Notes: generated by a model from the sequence alone, not told the origin. Positions 1 through 10,959 are shown, numbered from the stretch's first letter. The stretch is DNA of 64,000 nucleotides from Thiomicrorhabdus sp. Kp2 (GCF_000478585.1 NZ_ARWI01000001.1:1612001-1676000); one strand, 5' to 3'. Program-made: numbers and translations.

Positions 1-1335
1 GCAGCCGTAGCCACCGCACCTGGACGAGGTGGCGTTGGTATTGTGCGTGTATCGGGAAAAAAAGTGGGCGAGATTGCACAAGCCGTTTTGGGTAAAATTC
101 CCCAGCCTCGTTATGCGCATTACGGGGCTTTTTATGCCGAAGATGGATCCGTTCTAGACCAAGGTATTGCCCTGTATTTTCCAAATCCCAACTCATTTAC
201 GGGTGAAGACGTTTTAGAACTTCAAGGGCATGGTGGGCCAGTTGTTTTACAGTGGCTTTTGGCCAGAGTGGTTGAATTGGGTGCACGATTAGCCGAACCA
301 GGTGAGTTCTCTAAACAAGCGTTTATGAACGATAAGTTAGATTTGGCACAAGCAGAAGCCATTGCCGATTTAATTGAGGCCTCATCCGACCAAGCCGCCA
401 AGTCTGCATTACGTTCTTTGCAGGGTGATTTTTCACGTGAAGTAAATACTTTGGTTGAAGAGCTGACTCAACTGCGAATTTATGTCGAAGCGGCGATTGA
501 TTTTCCTGAAGAGGAGATTGATTTCTTGTCTGATGGAAAAGTCGCAGGTCAGTTACAACATATTCTAGACCGCTTACATGCCGTATTTGCTTCAGCCAAA
601 CAAGGAGCTTTATTGCGTGAAGGGATGTCGGTTGTTATTTTAGGCCGCCCTAATGCGGGTAAGTCGAGCTTATTGAATGCTTTATCTGGGCGTGAAAGCG
701 CTATTGTGACGGATATTGCGGGCACAACTCGTGACATCGTTAAAGAAGAGATTAATATTGACGGTATGCCATTGCATATTTTAGATACCGCTGGGGTTCG
801 AGAAGCGACCGACCAAGTAGAACAGATTGGGATTGAACGTGCCTGGCAAGCTTTAGACAGTGCTGACCGTGTATTAGTTATGTTACAAGCGGGTGAGGCG
901 ATTCATGCCGAAGACCAAATTATTTTAGACAAGCTGCCTGAACATATTCCCGTGACTTTAGTGAGAAATAAGATTGATTTAATCAATCATGCGCCTATGG
1001 TTGAGCTTGAAGCAGAAAGCGGTAGAACCGTGATTTGGTTATCCGCCAAACACAAGTTAGGTTTGGACGCTTTGCAAGACCATTTAAAAACCGAGATGGG
1101 TTACGCACAGACAGAAGAGGGTGTTTTTATGGCAAGAAAACGTCATTTAGATGCCTTGCAAACGGCGCTTAATTGGACAATGAATGGTCAGCATCAATTA
1201 GAGCATTTTGCGGCAGGCGAGCTTTTGGCAGAAGATTTACGTTTAGCGCAAGAAGCGTTATCCGAAATAACTGGGCGATTTACCTCAGATGATCTGTTGG
1301 GTCGTATTTTCACCTCATTTTGTATAGGAAAATAA
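1..1335 (+). CDS. mnmE: tRNA uridine-5-carboxymethylaminomethyl GTPase MnmE, 5' end missing
   Basis: MnmE works with MnmG to modify the wobble uridine of certain tRNAs, using GTP hydrolysis and a formyl-tetrahydrofolate-type cofactor. The frame is open from base 1 and starts with [19 protein letters not shown], the conserved N-terminus of the family, so only a handful of residues are lost at the window edge. The N-terminal folate-binding domain is followed by a G domain with GRPNAGKS (P-loop, about bases 640-665), a TTRDI switch, DTAG and NKID, and by the C-terminal helical domain ending in the conserved CIGK. 444 residues are present, close to the usual length of about 450. Its partner mnmG lies 19 kb downstream beyond the rRNA operon. 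The assignment is very secure. Confidence 0.97.
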   Translation, partial: AAVATAPGRGGVGIVRVSGKKVGEIAQAVLGKIPQPRYAHYGAFYAEDGSVLDQGIALYFPNPNSFTGEDVLELQGHGGPVVLQWLLARVVELGARLAEPGEFSKQAFMNDKLDLAQAEAIADLIEASSDQAAKSALRSLQGDFSREVNTLVEELTQLRIYVEAAIDFPEEEIDFLSDGKVAGQLQHILDRLHAVFASAKQGALLREGMSVVILGRPNAGKSSLLNALSGRESAIVTDIAGTTRDIVKEEINIDGMPLHILDTAGVREATDQVEQIGIERAWQALDSADRVLVMLQAGEAIHAEDQIILDKLPEHIPVTLVRNKIDLINHAPMVELEAESGRTVIWLSAKHKLGLDALQDHLKTEMGYAQTEEGVFMARKRHLDALQTALNWTMNGQHQLEHFAAGELLAEDLRLAQEALSEITGRFTSDDLLGRIFTSFCIGK

Positions 1336-1337
1336 TT

Positions 1338-1928
1338 ATGCATCTACTGGGAAATTTATTCAGCTACTTATTTATTGGCTTATTGAGTTTAAGTTTATTT
1401 TCTACAGCACAAGCAGAAGAGCCCGCAGTTTTTTGGAATGCGCTTAAAGAAGGTGGCAAGGTCGTGTTGGTTCGTCATGCCGAAATCGACCGATCATTTG
1501 GCGACTCTTTTTTATTGGATGATTCCTGTTTTTCGGAGAAAAACTTAAATGAGTTTGGGCGTAAACAAGCGCAAGCCATTCGTTCTCAATTTGCGAAGCA
1601 TAAAATCAACCTAAATAAGGTATTAGTCAGCCCACATTGCAGAACGAAAGAGACGGCTGAATTGGCATTTGGTACATATAGTGTGGAACCTATTTTACGC
1701 TTAACCAAAGCGTTAACCGTAGAACAAGCCAATGCCAATATTGCCAAAACTAAAGAACTTATAGGTGGCTACAACGGCAAGGGAAACTTAATCCTAGTGA
1801 CGCACAGACCTAATATTGGTGAACTTGCCTTAATAAGAGTAGAGCCTTCTGAGATGGTCGTACTGCAGCCATTAGGTGACGGTTTATTTGATATTGTGAG
1901 CCGTATTCAATTATTAAAACCCGAATAA
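1338..1928 (+). CDS. Secreted histidine phosphatase family protein
   Basis: A 196-residue protein of the histidine phosphatase (phosphoglycerate mutase-like) superfamily. An N-terminal hydrophobic stretch ending near TAQAEEP looks like a Sec signal peptide, so the enzyme should act in the periplasm. The catalytic motif is seen as VLVRHAEID (RHG/RHA type), with SPHCRTKETA as the second phosphate-binding arginine block and VTHRPNIGEL as the distal histidine block. The ATG at 1338 is chosen because it begins two bases after the mnmE stop and directly before the signal peptide; an earlier in-frame start would overlap mnmE. The substrate cannot be read from sequence. The family call is good, the function is not known. 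Confidence 0.85.
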   Translation: MHLLGNLFSYLFIGLLSLSLFSTAQAEEPAVFWNALKEGGKVVLVRHAEIDRSFGDSFLLDDSCFSEKNLNEFGRKQAQAIRSQFAKHKINLNKVLVSPHCRTKETAELAFGTYSVEPILRLTKALTVEQANANIAKTKELIGGYNGKGNLILVTHRPNIGELALIRVEPSEMVVLQPLGDGLFDIVSRIQLLKPE

Positions 1929-1966
1929 CGGGAGTTCTCTATTGCCTTGATTTGCCTATCGCGAGT

Positions 1967-1980
1967 TACCAGGCCTGGTA
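1967..1980. repeat. Palindrome TACCAGGCCTGGTA, copy 1
   Basis: Perfect 14-bp palindrome in the gap between the histidine phosphatase and the RND adaptor gene. It is one of 11 copies of the 12-bp core in the window. Function unknown. Confidence 0.9.
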
Positions 1981-2043
1981 GAATAAAATAAATTTTTTTA
2001 CTGTTATACACCTTGAAGTGCGCATAGAAGCGTGGGAGCGAAA

Positions 2044-3120
2044 ATGTCTTTAATGCATAAAATAATTGGTAGTGTTTTGGTTGGTGTTTTATTGAGCGGT
2101 TGTCAGGAACAAACTGAAGCGCCTGTTCAAATTATTCCAGTGGTTAAAACCATTGCCATCAACGACAAGTCAAACCAACCCGATTGGTCTCTTACTGGAA
2201 CATTAAGTGCTCGTTATCAATCTAACCTGGCATTTCGAGTTAGCGGGCAAATTGAAAAACGTTTGATTAATACTGGCGAAACCGTTCAGCCAGGCCAGGT
2301 ACTGTTTACCTTAGACTCAACCGACTACCAATTGGCGGCCAACATCGCTCTGGCCAATATTCGTTCAACAGAATCCGAAATTAAAAATGCTGAGCTTGAA
2401 CTTGAGCGCTATCAAAAAATGCTGTCACGCAATTTAATCTCACAACAAACGATTGATCAGGCCCTAACGCAATTAACCATTTTACAAGAGCGTTTAAAAG
2501 CGCAAAAGTTGCAAGCGCAGCAAGCCAGTAATCAGCTTAATTACACACAACTTACTTCACCAGGCCTGGGTAAAGTGCTCAATATTCAAGCAGAAGAGGG
2601 TGAAGTGGTTGCTGCAGGACAAACCGTTGCCGCAATTGCTTTAAATGGAGCAAGAGAAGTGAGTGTTGCTGTGCCAGAAAGTCGATTACCAGGCCTGCCT
2701 AAACAGGCAATGGCGCAAATCTACGGTTCTGAAAACCAGTATGCAGTTGAATTGCGAGAAATCTCTGACCAAGCCAATAGTGTGAGTAGAACGTGGAATG
2801 CTAATTATGCGTTTGATATGGATAATCAGCCTCTTGAAGCGGAGTTGAATGCGCTGAATCTTGGACAAACTGTCAAAGTCATTTTTAAGGCCAATAACGC
2901 TTTAATTAGAATTCCAAATACCGCTTTGTACGAACAGGCTGATTTTGCTTCTATCTGGCAAGTAAAAGAGGGCAAAGTGCACCGTGTTGAGGTAAAGGTA
3001 TTGCGTTTATCTGACCGTTGGGCTTGGGTTGAAGGCGATTTATCTGGGGTTGATCGCATTGTCAGTTTGGGTGTTCACCGTTTAAATGAAGGTCAAGCCG
3101 TTAAGGAGTCAGAGGAATGA
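2044..3120 (+). CDS. RND efflux periplasmic adaptor, lipoprotein
   Basis: Membrane fusion protein of a tripartite RND efflux pump, bridging the inner-membrane pump and an outer-membrane channel. A lipoprotein signal is visible: LLSGCQEQ, with the lipidated cysteine about residue 20. A split lipoyl domain (residues about 55-95 and 165-200), a long helical hairpin rich in Q, A and L between the halves, and a beta-barrel plus proximal domain follow. 358 residues is normal. The ATG at 2044 has a purine-rich GGGAGCG upstream; a GTG four codons earlier is possible. The gene overlaps the next by four bases (ATGA), so the two are co-translated. No outer-membrane factor gene is nearby. The coding sequence holds two partial copies of the CAGGCCTG motif (2561 and 2690). 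Confidence 0.92.
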   Translation: MSLMHKIIGSVLVGVLLSGCQEQTEAPVQIIPVVKTIAINDKSNQPDWSLTGTLSARYQSNLAFRVSGQIEKRLINTGETVQPGQVLFTLDSTDYQLAANIALANIRSTESEIKNAELELERYQKMLSRNLISQQTIDQALTQLTILQERLKAQKLQAQQASNQLNYTQLTSPGLGKVLNIQAEEGEVVAAGQTVAAIALNGAREVSVAVPESRLPGLPKQAMAQIYGSENQYAVELREISDQANSVSRTWNANYAFDMDNQPLEAELNALNLGQTVKVIFKANNALIRIPNTALYEQADFASIWQVKEGKVHRVEVKVLRLSDRWAWVEGDLSGVDRIVSLGVHRLNEGQAVKESEE

Positions 3121-6100
3121 ATCGCTGGAATGTTTCAGCCTATGCAGTCAAAGAACGTTCGTTAACGTTGTACTTTATTCTTATGGTCGCAATTGCGGGC
3201 ATTTATGCGTTTTTACATATGGGACGTGCAGAAGATCCAAGCTTTAGTGTTAATACCATGGTGGTCTCTGCGGTTTGGCCAGGAGCAACGGCATTAGAGA
3301 TGCAAAACCAAGTAGCCGACCCGCTTGAAAAACGTTTGGAAGAGATTCACTATTTTTCTAGAGTAGAGACTAAAGCCCGAGCTGGTCGAGTGGATATGTT
3401 GGTAACGTTTGCAGACGATACACCACACGGAATCTCACAAGAACTCTATTATCAGGCGCGTAAACGCCTAAGTGATGAGGCAGCTTTTCTTCCTTCGGGT
3501 GTGCAAGGGCCTTTTTTCAATGACGATTTTGAAGATGTCTTTTTTACCCTTTATAGCTTTACTGCAAAAGGTTGGCCGCAAGAAAAGTTAGTGCGTGAAG
3601 CCGATAAAATGCAGATTGCATTGCGTCAAGTAAATGGGGTTAAGAAGGTCTCATTAATAGGTGAGCGTGAACAGCGTATATATATTGATTTAGATGAACA
3701 ACGCGCTACTCAATTGGGCCTTAGCCCTGATTCTGTCAGTAAGGCGATTAGTGGCCAATTAGCGGTGACGGATGCTGGGTTTATTGAAACGGCAGGGCCA
3801 AGACTTTATTTAAGAACGGGTCAAGGATTAAAAACCGATGAAAATGCAGTTGACCAAATTCGTCAACTACCGCTTGTGGTAGGCGGTAAACAAATTTTAG
3901 TACAAGACATCGCTAAGGTCTCTCGTGGTTATGATTCACCACCCTCTTATTTGATTCGAGACAAGGGGCAAGATGCCATCTTGGTAGGAGTTGTGATGTC
4001 GCCCGCTACGGATGGTCTGGTGTTAGAAGAAAATTTAAAGGCATTTGAAGAGCAATATCGTCAACAACTGCCATTAGGGATTAAACTCGATAAACTAACC
4101 AATCAAGCCGATGCGATTCATGGTGCCGTGACCACTTTTCAGGTTAAGTTTTTAACTGCACTGTTTGTGGTATTAATTGTCAGCTTGATTGCGCTCGGTT
4201 TAAGAGCGGGACTGATTGTCGCTTTAGCAGTACCACTAACCTTAGCAATGACCTTCTTATTTATGTTTATTGAGGGTCTTAACTTTGACCGAATTACCCT
4301 TGGGGCGCTTATTCTCTCATTAGGTTTATTGGTTGATGATGCCATTATTGCCATTGAGATGATGTTGGTAAAAATGGAAGAGGGCATGGATAAGGTTAAG
4401 GCGGCGGCATATTCATGGTCGGTGACTGCAGCGCCAATGTTGGTAGGTACTTTAGTCACCGTCGCGGGCTTTTTACCGATAGGCTTGGCAAACTCTCGAG
4501 TCGGTGAATATGCAGGTAATATCTTTTGGGTATTGGGTATTACTCTTGTTGCATCTTGGTTGGTCGCGGTTTACTTTACCCCTTATCTTGGTGTGAAACT
4601 GCTGCCTGAAAAGTTAGACCACTCTTCAGAGAGTAAAGATCCTTATGACACACGTTTTTATCGTGGGTTAAGAGGTGTAATTAGTGGTTGTGTACGCCAT
4701 AAAGTTTGGATTGTTTTATTTACCGTTATTATCTTTATCGTTTCTGCTATTGCCATGAACAAAGTCGTGGTAAAGCAGTTCTTTCCAAGTTCTGACAGGC
4801 CCGAATTAATGGTTGATATCTCTCTGCCAGAGGGAACGGGAATTAATGTCACTAATGAACTTACTCAACGTGTTGAAGCTCTCATTAATCAATATGATGA
4901 AGTGAAATCACTTTCATCTTACGTGGGGCGCGGTGCACCACGATTCTTTTTGGCATTAAACCCAGAATTAACTAACCCTGCTTTTGCCAAAATTATTGTG
5001 GTAACGCATGGCAAAGAACAAAGAGAGGCATTACAGGCTAAGTTACGAAAAGTGATTAACGAAGGTAAGTTCCCCGAAGCGAGAGTAAGAGTGCATCCCC
5101 TTCTGTTTGGACCTCCTGTTGCCTGGCCTGTTACCTTTAGAGTTGTAGGCTCTGATCCAACAGAGTTACGAAGAATCGCCAATGATTTAAGAGTGTTGAT
5201 TGAGAAGCAAAGCTTTGCCGTTGACCCACATCTACAATGGGGTGTTAGAGTACCCTCCTTGCAGCTTAATATGGATAAAGTTCGATTGGCTCAGTTAGGT
5301 ATGACCAGCCAAGATGTCGCACAGCAGTTACAAGCACAACTTCAAGGCATGCCAGTGGCTCAGGTTCGTGAAAAAATTCGCACAATCAATGTGGTGATTC
5401 GTGCCAATGAATCTCACAAGGTTGATGTCTCTGAGTTGGGTGGTTTGATTGTGAAAACACCATCAGGTGAATCTCTACCTGTGGAACAGCTGGGTTCAAT
5501 TGATGTGGTTTATGAAGACCCTCTTTTAGAAAGACGTAACCGCGAACTGTATTTATCGGTAAATAGTGAACTGATTCCTGGAGTTCAGCCGCCTGTTGCA
5601 ACCCAAATCATCCAAGAACAGATGCAACCGATTATCGATAATTTGCCATTAGGTTATCGAATTGATGTCGGTGGTTCAGTTGAAGAGTCTGCTAAAGCGC
5701 AAGACTCTATTAAGGTATTGGTTCCGCTAATGATTTTGGCAATGACGTTATTGATTATGCTTTTGGTGAAATCGTTTAGCAGCATGTTTATGGTTCTAAT
5801 TACTGCTCCACTGGGTTTGATTGGTGCTGTTTTAGCATTGATTATATTTAACCAGCCATTTGGCTTTGTGGCCAATCTTGGTTTGCTTGGCCTGGCGGGT
5901 ATCTTAATGCGTAACACCTTAATCTTAACGGGACAGATAGATGATCACCTCAAACAAGGTTATACACCTGCAGAAGCCGTTATAGATGCTACCGTTCGCC
6001 GTGCTCGTCCTGTTATCTTGACAGCAGTGGCTGCGATGTTGGCTTTTATTCCGCTTACCCAATCAACATTTTGGGGGCCGATGGCTTATGTGTTAATTGG

Positions 6101-6182
6101 TGGTGTCGGTGTTGGAACCCTGTTAACTCTGTTATTTCTACCTGCTTTATATGCGGTATGGAATAGAATTAAGGTCGCTTAG
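3117..6182 (+). CDS. RND efflux pump permease (AcrB/HAE1-like)
   Basis: Inner-membrane, proton-driven resistance-nodulation-division transporter of 1021 residues, the usual size. It shows TM1 at about residues 15-33, a large periplasmic loop with porter subdomains, a TM2-TM6 block near residues 340-500 with the double aspartate of TM4 (LGLLVDDAIIAIE), the second periplasmic loop, and TM8-TM12 at about 870-1015. The start overlaps the stop of the adaptor gene. The substrate cannot be predicted; the heavy-metal CusA-type methionine relay is not evident, so a drug or solvent-type pump is more likely. The family assignment is secure; substrate remains open. Confidence 0.95.
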   Translation: MNRWNVSAYAVKERSLTLYFILMVAIAGIYAFLHMGRAEDPSFSVNTMVVSAVWPGATALEMQNQVADPLEKRLEEIHYFSRVETKARAGRVDMLVTFADDTPHGISQELYYQARKRLSDEAAFLPSGVQGPFFNDDFEDVFFTLYSFTAKGWPQEKLVREADKMQIALRQVNGVKKVSLIGEREQRIYIDLDEQRATQLGLSPDSVSKAISGQLAVTDAGFIETAGPRLYLRTGQGLKTDENAVDQIRQLPLVVGGKQILVQDIAKVSRGYDSPPSYLIRDKGQDAILVGVVMSPATDGLVLEENLKAFEEQYRQQLPLGIKLDKLTNQADAIHGAVTTFQVKFLTALFVVLIVSLIALGLRAGLIVALAVPLTLAMTFLFMFIEGLNFDRITLGALILSLGLLVDDAIIAIEMMLVKMEEGMDKVKAAAYSWSVTAAPMLVGTLVTVAGFLPIGLANSRVGEYAGNIFWVLGITLVASWLVAVYFTPYLGVKLLPEKLDHSSESKDPYDTRFYRGLRGVISGCVRHKVWIVLFTVIIFIVSAIAMNKVVVKQFFPSSDRPELMVDISLPEGTGINVTNELTQRVEALINQYDEVKSLSSYVGRGAPRFFLALNPELTNPAFAKIIVVTHGKEQREALQAKLRKVINEGKFPEARVRVHPLLFGPPVAWPVTFRVVGSDPTELRRIANDLRVLIEKQSFAVDPHLQWGVRVPSLQLNMDKVRLAQLGMTSQDVAQQLQAQLQGMPVAQVREKIRTINVVIRANESHKVDVSELGGLIVKTPSGESLPVEQLGSIDVVYEDPLLERRNRELYLSVNSELIPGVQPPVATQIIQEQMQPIIDNLPLGYRIDVGGSVEESAKAQDSIKVLVPLMILAMTLLIMLLVKSFSSMFMVLITAPLGLIGAVLALIIFNQPFGFVANLGLLGLAGILMRNTLILTGQIDDHLKQGYTPAEAVIDATVRRARPVILTAVAAMLAFIPLTQSTFWGPMAYVLIGGVGVGTLLTLLFLPALYAVWNRIKVA

Positions 6183-6781
6183 TGTCTTATCCTATTCCCA
6201 CCCAGCAAGCCATTGCCGAAATTGAGATTAAGAAAAGCCGTTTTATTGCCTATGCTAAAGGAATTACTGAACGCGCTGAAGGTATGGCATGGCTTGAAGA
6301 GATAAAAGCACAATATCCCGATGCCAGACATCACTGCTGGGCGTATTTGATTGGCAACCCAAATTGTGCGGCTAATGCAGGTATGGGTGATGATGGCGAG
6401 CCACCAGGAACGGCGGGCAAGCCAATACTTAATGTACTTAATCATAAGGGTATTGGCGATGTAATGATCATTGTCATTAGGTATTTCGGTGGCATTAAAT
6501 TGGGTGCTGGGGGTTTAACCCGCGCCTATGGACAAGCGGCACAAGCCGTTATGGAAATTTTGCCAACCGAACAACAAGTTGAAATGGATTTGATTTGTGT
6601 GACTTGTGACTTTGCATTAGAACAGTCAGTACGACACTGGGTGGCTCAGGCCGAAGGGCAAATTGAATCTGTTGATTATTCACAACAAGTGGATATGCAG
6701 ATCGTTATCCCCAAACAAGAGGTTGACCAGATTGTTAAACAGTTAGAAGCAAATCGTTGTAAATATAAAGTGAACCTTTAG
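6182..6781 (+). CDS. yigZ: YigZ/IMPACT family protein
   Basis: A 199-residue protein of the UPF0029/IMPACT family (E. coli YigZ). The N-terminal domain carries the signature KKSRFIAYAK, then HHCWAYLIG, DDGEPPGTAGKP and IRYFGGIKLGAGGLTRAYG, all hallmarks of the family. The C-terminal half is the small ferredoxin-like domain. The precise role is unsettled; a role in translation or nucleic acid binding has been suggested for the family. It starts with GTG whose G is the last base of the permease TAG stop, so it is likely translationally coupled to the efflux genes even though no functional link is known. No independent promoter is seen. Confidence 0.93.
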   Translation: MSYPIPTQQAIAEIEIKKSRFIAYAKGITERAEGMAWLEEIKAQYPDARHHCWAYLIGNPNCAANAGMGDDGEPPGTAGKPILNVLNHKGIGDVMIIVIRYFGGIKLGAGGLTRAYGQAAQAVMEILPTEQQVEMDLICVTCDFALEQSVRHWVAQAEGQIESVDYSQQVDMQIVIPKQEVDQIVKQLEANRCKYKVNL

Positions 6782-6820
6782 CGTCGTGTGTAATATCGTT
6801 ACCCTTTAGTCTTTTTAACC

Positions 6821-6834
6821 TACCAGGCCTGGTA
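6821..6834. repeat. Palindrome TACCAGGCCTGGTA, copy 2, extended and terminator-like
   Basis: Here the palindrome grows to 22 bp (6817-6838) with flanking AACC/GGTT and is followed by TTTTAT, so in RNA it would form an 11-bp stem next to a short U run. It could act as the terminator of the efflux/yigZ operon. The same core occurs elsewhere without a U run. Confidence 0.9.
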
Positions 6835-6967
6835 GGTTTTATAAATTGGTTTTATCAGAGTTATCTTTTGATTAAATAATTTCATTATTTAGATTTTCAT
6901 ATTCGGGTTACACTGTACTGGTAAGTAAAAACATTACTTATTGTTTTCCTTTTAAAGGAGTAAAGTT

Positions 6968-7276
6968 ATGTCTAAATTAATTATTCGCTCACTATGTATT
7001 GCGGGCTTTCTTTCATTGACTATGCCAGTTATGGCAAATGAGGTTGAGCCTATTTATGGAAGTCAATTAATGACTCAACAAGAAAGGTTAGACCATCAGG
7101 CACAGATGAGAGCAGCGAAGACACCTCAAGCAAAACAGCAACTTCGTCAAATGCACCATCAAAAAATGAAATTACGTGTACAGAAAAAAGGAATTGTTTT
7201 GCCAGATACGCCTCCTGCGGAAAGAGGGCATATGAATCAGCAAGACCGTCCAGGTAAAGGCATGATGCGCGATTAA
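6968..7276 (+). CDS. Small secreted protein with YGSQLMT motif
   Basis: A 102-residue protein with a clear Sec signal peptide (hydrophobic core at residues 8-20, cleavage near VMANEVEP) and a strong ribosome binding site AAAGGAG at 6955. The mature part begins with a YGSQLMTQQERLDH block and is rich in Q, K, R and M, probably helical. I recall the YGxxLMTxQE pattern from small periplasmic proteins of other proteobacteria, but no function is established to my knowledge. Methionines (16 in all) and two HQ/HH pairs could suggest metal contact, which is only a guess. It stands alone between the yigZ operon and a convergent gene. Confidence 0.75.
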   Translation: MSKLIIRSLCIAGFLSLTMPVMANEVEPIYGSQLMTQQERLDHQAQMRAAKTPQAKQQLRQMHHQKMKLRVQKKGIVLPDTPPAERGHMNQQDRPGKGMMRD

Positions 7277-7341
7277 ATCACGCATATGCTGTTGTTGTAA
7301 ATTACCTTAAAGGCAATTCATCGAGTTTGGTATAAGTCTAT

Positions 7342-8487
7342 TTAACCAAGATGATGTTTTTTAATCTTTGTAATTTGGCTACTGTAATCAACTTCTACTA
7401 TCGGCCCTTTTCCAATTGGGTCTAATTTCTTTTCAGGGTTGTTTAATAGGGTGTGGAAGGTACCCACAACGCTTTGGGCAAGAGGTTTTAAATTGTAGCC
7501 ACCACCTAGAGAAAAGCTGATGCGCCCATTACAGAGCTCTTTTGCTGAGCTTAGGCATTTGTCTACTAATTGATTAAAACCCTTTATGGTCATTTGGTGG
7601 CGAGCCAATGGATCTTGCCAGTGAGCATCATAGCCTGCAAAAACAATAATATGTTCTGGTTCAAATTCGACCAGTTTAGGATGGATAACCGCATCATATA
7701 CATCTAAGTAGGCGTTATCTCCAGCATCTTTATTAAAGGGGCAATTTACAATAGTACCTTTAGCCTCACCGTTACCTGTAAATTCCAATCCACCAGTCAA
7801 TGGCCAATATGGGTGTTGATGAATCGATATAGCCATAATAGATGGGTCATCAGCGGTTAAATCCTGAGTACCATTGCCATGGTGAACATCAAAATCAATA
7901 ATAGCGACTTTCTTGACGCCTCGTTCCCGTTGCAACACCCTGGCGGCAATGACATCACTATTAAAAATACAAAATCCCATCGCTTTATTTTCGAGCGCAT
8001 GATGGCCAGGTGGCCTAAGAAGCGCAAATCCAGTATCGAGCTCTCGGTCATAAATCGCTAAGTTTAGATTGATATTACTCCCTGCAGCCATTTTAGCGGC
8101 TTCGAATGTATGCTCATTAATATAAGTATCTTGTTGATACTCGTCATAAAAACTCGAGCCATCGTCACTCAACAGCTCAATCTCATCTATATAACCTTGA
8201 GTGTGAGCCCATAACAACTCTTCATTCACCGCTTTTCTTCCCTTAACTGGAATCAGTTGTTTCCATAGATCGGCTTTTGTTAAAGCCGCATCAATAGCTT
8301 GAAGACGCTTGGCATTTTCAGGGTGACCAATTAAATTGTGTTTGAAAAACAACTGATCTAATACTACCCCCACTTTAGGTTGATTAGATTGGGCGATGTT
8401 ATTTGCCAATAAATTATTAGAAGTAACACTTCCAGCTAACAAAGCAGATGCTTGCAAGATAAAACGTCGACGAGAGAATTGAGACAT
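7342..8487 (-). CDS. Tat-exported histone deacetylase-like amidohydrolase
   Basis: A zinc hydrolase of the histone deacetylase / acetoin-utilisation (AcuC-like) superfamily, 381 residues from the start chosen here. Family motifs are clear: RPPGHHAL (active-site histidine pair), DFDVHHGNGTQ (zinc ligands), ISIHQHPYWP, and FAGYDAHWQDPL near the C-terminus. The start at 8487 is preferred because it places a twin-arginine signal, SRRRFILQ followed by a hydrophobic stretch, at the N-terminus; a longer frame opens at 8544. Export by Tat implies a folded, metal-loaded enzyme acting in the periplasm, possibly on acetylated polyamines or amides, since the superfamily includes such deacetylases. The substrate is inferred only. 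Confidence 0.88.
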   Translation of the reverse strand: MSQFSRRRFILQASALLAGSVTSNNLLANNIAQSNQPKVGVVLDQLFFKHNLIGHPENAKRLQAIDAALTKADLWKQLIPVKGRKAVNEELLWAHTQGYIDEIELLSDDGSSFYDEYQQDTYINEHTFEAAKMAAGSNINLNLAIYDRELDTGFALLRPPGHHALENKAMGFCIFNSDVIAARVLQRERGVKKVAIIDFDVHHGNGTQDLTADDPSIMAISIHQHPYWPLTGGLEFTGNGEAKGTIVNCPFNKDAGDNAYLDVYDAVIHPKLVEFEPEHIIVFAGYDAHWQDPLARHQMTIKGFNQLVDKCLSSAKELCNGRISFSLGGGYNLKPLAQSVVGTFHTLLNNPEKKLDPIGKGPIVEVDYSSQITKIKKHHLG

Positions 8488-8687
8488 ACATATAATACCT
8501 ACTGACATATTAGATACTAAGAGTACATGCATAAATAGCATCACTCAAATATGTAAGTTTTATTGGGGTATTGAAATCAAAGTTATATAAAAACTGATGT
8601 TACTCTGTAAATAAAGAAGAGAGTTACTAAAAGAACATAACCCTAAAACAAACATATTTGAATATTAATCCGATAAAAAATAATAAA

Positions 8688-8719
8688 TGTGAATAACTCT
8701 GTGGATAACTCGTGGGTAA
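8688..8719 (-). promoter_or_regulatory. Cluster of three DnaA-box-like nonamers
   Basis: TGTGGATAA at 8700-8708 is the exact reverse complement of the consensus DnaA box TTATCCACA. It is flanked by TGTGAATAA at 8688-8696 (one mismatch) and CGTGGGTAA at 8711-8719 (two mismatches). The three are spaced 12 and 11 bp apart, close to one helical turn, and face the same way. They lie next to an AT-rich stretch. They may be part of an origin, a DnaA titration site, or a DnaA-controlled element for the rRNA operon. Confidence 0.5.
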
Positions 8720-8783
8720 GATGGGGTTAAGTGGTGGTATTGGAATAAATGTAAAAAAAGTGTCAAAAAGGTGAAAAAAGGGG

Positions 8784-8811
8784 TTGCGTTGTTTTGTGAA
8801 ATGACTAGAAT
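8784..8811 (+). promoter_or_regulatory. rRNA promoter, upstream (P1)
   Basis: TTGCGT (8784-8789), a 16-bp spacer and TAGAAT (8806-8811), followed by a GC-rich ACGCACC stretch resembling the stringent discriminator of rRNA promoters. AT-rich sequence upstream could serve as UP element. Confidence 0.65.
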
Positions 8812-8967
8812 ACGCACCTGTTCCAACGGAGACACACAACGAACTGGTTAGACGCTAAGTCAACAGGGAGTTGAAAGTGGTTGAGAACCCCGCTTAACGA
8901 TTGAGTATTTGATATGAGATTGTTAAGTTGATTGAAAAAGCAGTTGAAAATAATTTGAAATAAATTG

Positions 8968-8997
8968 TTGACAACGAATTGGAAATCAACTTATAAT
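8968..8997 (+). promoter_or_regulatory. rRNA promoter, downstream (P2)
   Basis: Consensus TTGACA (8968-8973), 18-bp spacer, and consensus TATAAT (8992-8997), followed by GCGGC. AT-rich tracts precede it. This is the best sigma-70 promoter in the window. Confidence 0.8.
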
Positions 8998-9065
8998 AAG
9001 CGGCTTACCGAGAAGGAAAAGCAAGTGAATTTGATTCGCTTCTTAACTTTCTCGAAGAGACCTAA

Positions 9066-9078
9066 GTTCTTTAAAAAT
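9066..9078 (+). promoter_or_regulatory. boxA antitermination element in 16S leader
   Basis: GTTCTTTAAAAAT matches the boxA element bound by NusB/S10 in rRNA leaders. The same string recurs in the 16S-23S spacer at 11462-11474, which supports the call. Confidence 0.75.
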
Positions 9079-9258
9079 CAGGTAATTCAGAGATAATTTA
9101 TGTGGAAACTCCTTAAGTGAGTAACCAAATAAAAAATCTCGATTTTTGACAAATTATGTATTTGGTAATAAATAATTTATTATTTATTTATCATGTTCAC
9201 TTTGTCAATTCCGAGTGTTTATTTCCAGAGATGGAATTGAAATATATCAGCAAGATTA

Positions 9259-10803
<1,545 letters not shown>

Positions 10804-10882
10804 AAGATAAAGATGGTTACGAGCTTAAGTGAGTTTTCACATAAATTGTCTCTGAATTACATGAAAGTATAGTGAACGACCC

Positions 10883-10959
<77 letters not shown>

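Larger units (their letters stand above)
8488..9258 (+). promoter_or_regulatory. Leader region between the hydrolase gene and 16S rRNA
   Basis: No convincing protein gene lies here. The stretch 8545-8700 is AT-rich and is followed by three DnaA-box-like nonamers, then two sigma-70 type promoters (8784 and 8968), and a boxA antitermination element (9066). The last 180 bases should be the 16S leader that pairs with the spacer for processing. The minus-strand gene upstream must be transcribed from the left part of this gap. Confidence 0.7.

Noticed and set aside
1967-1980. Palindrome as the terminator of the preceding gene in all cases
   Set aside because: Only the copy at 6821 has a U run; most others lack it and some are inside genes.
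8627-8839. Minus-strand 70-residue open frame upstream of 16S
   Set aside because: It runs through the promoter and DnaA-box region, has low-complexity residues and no ribosome binding site.
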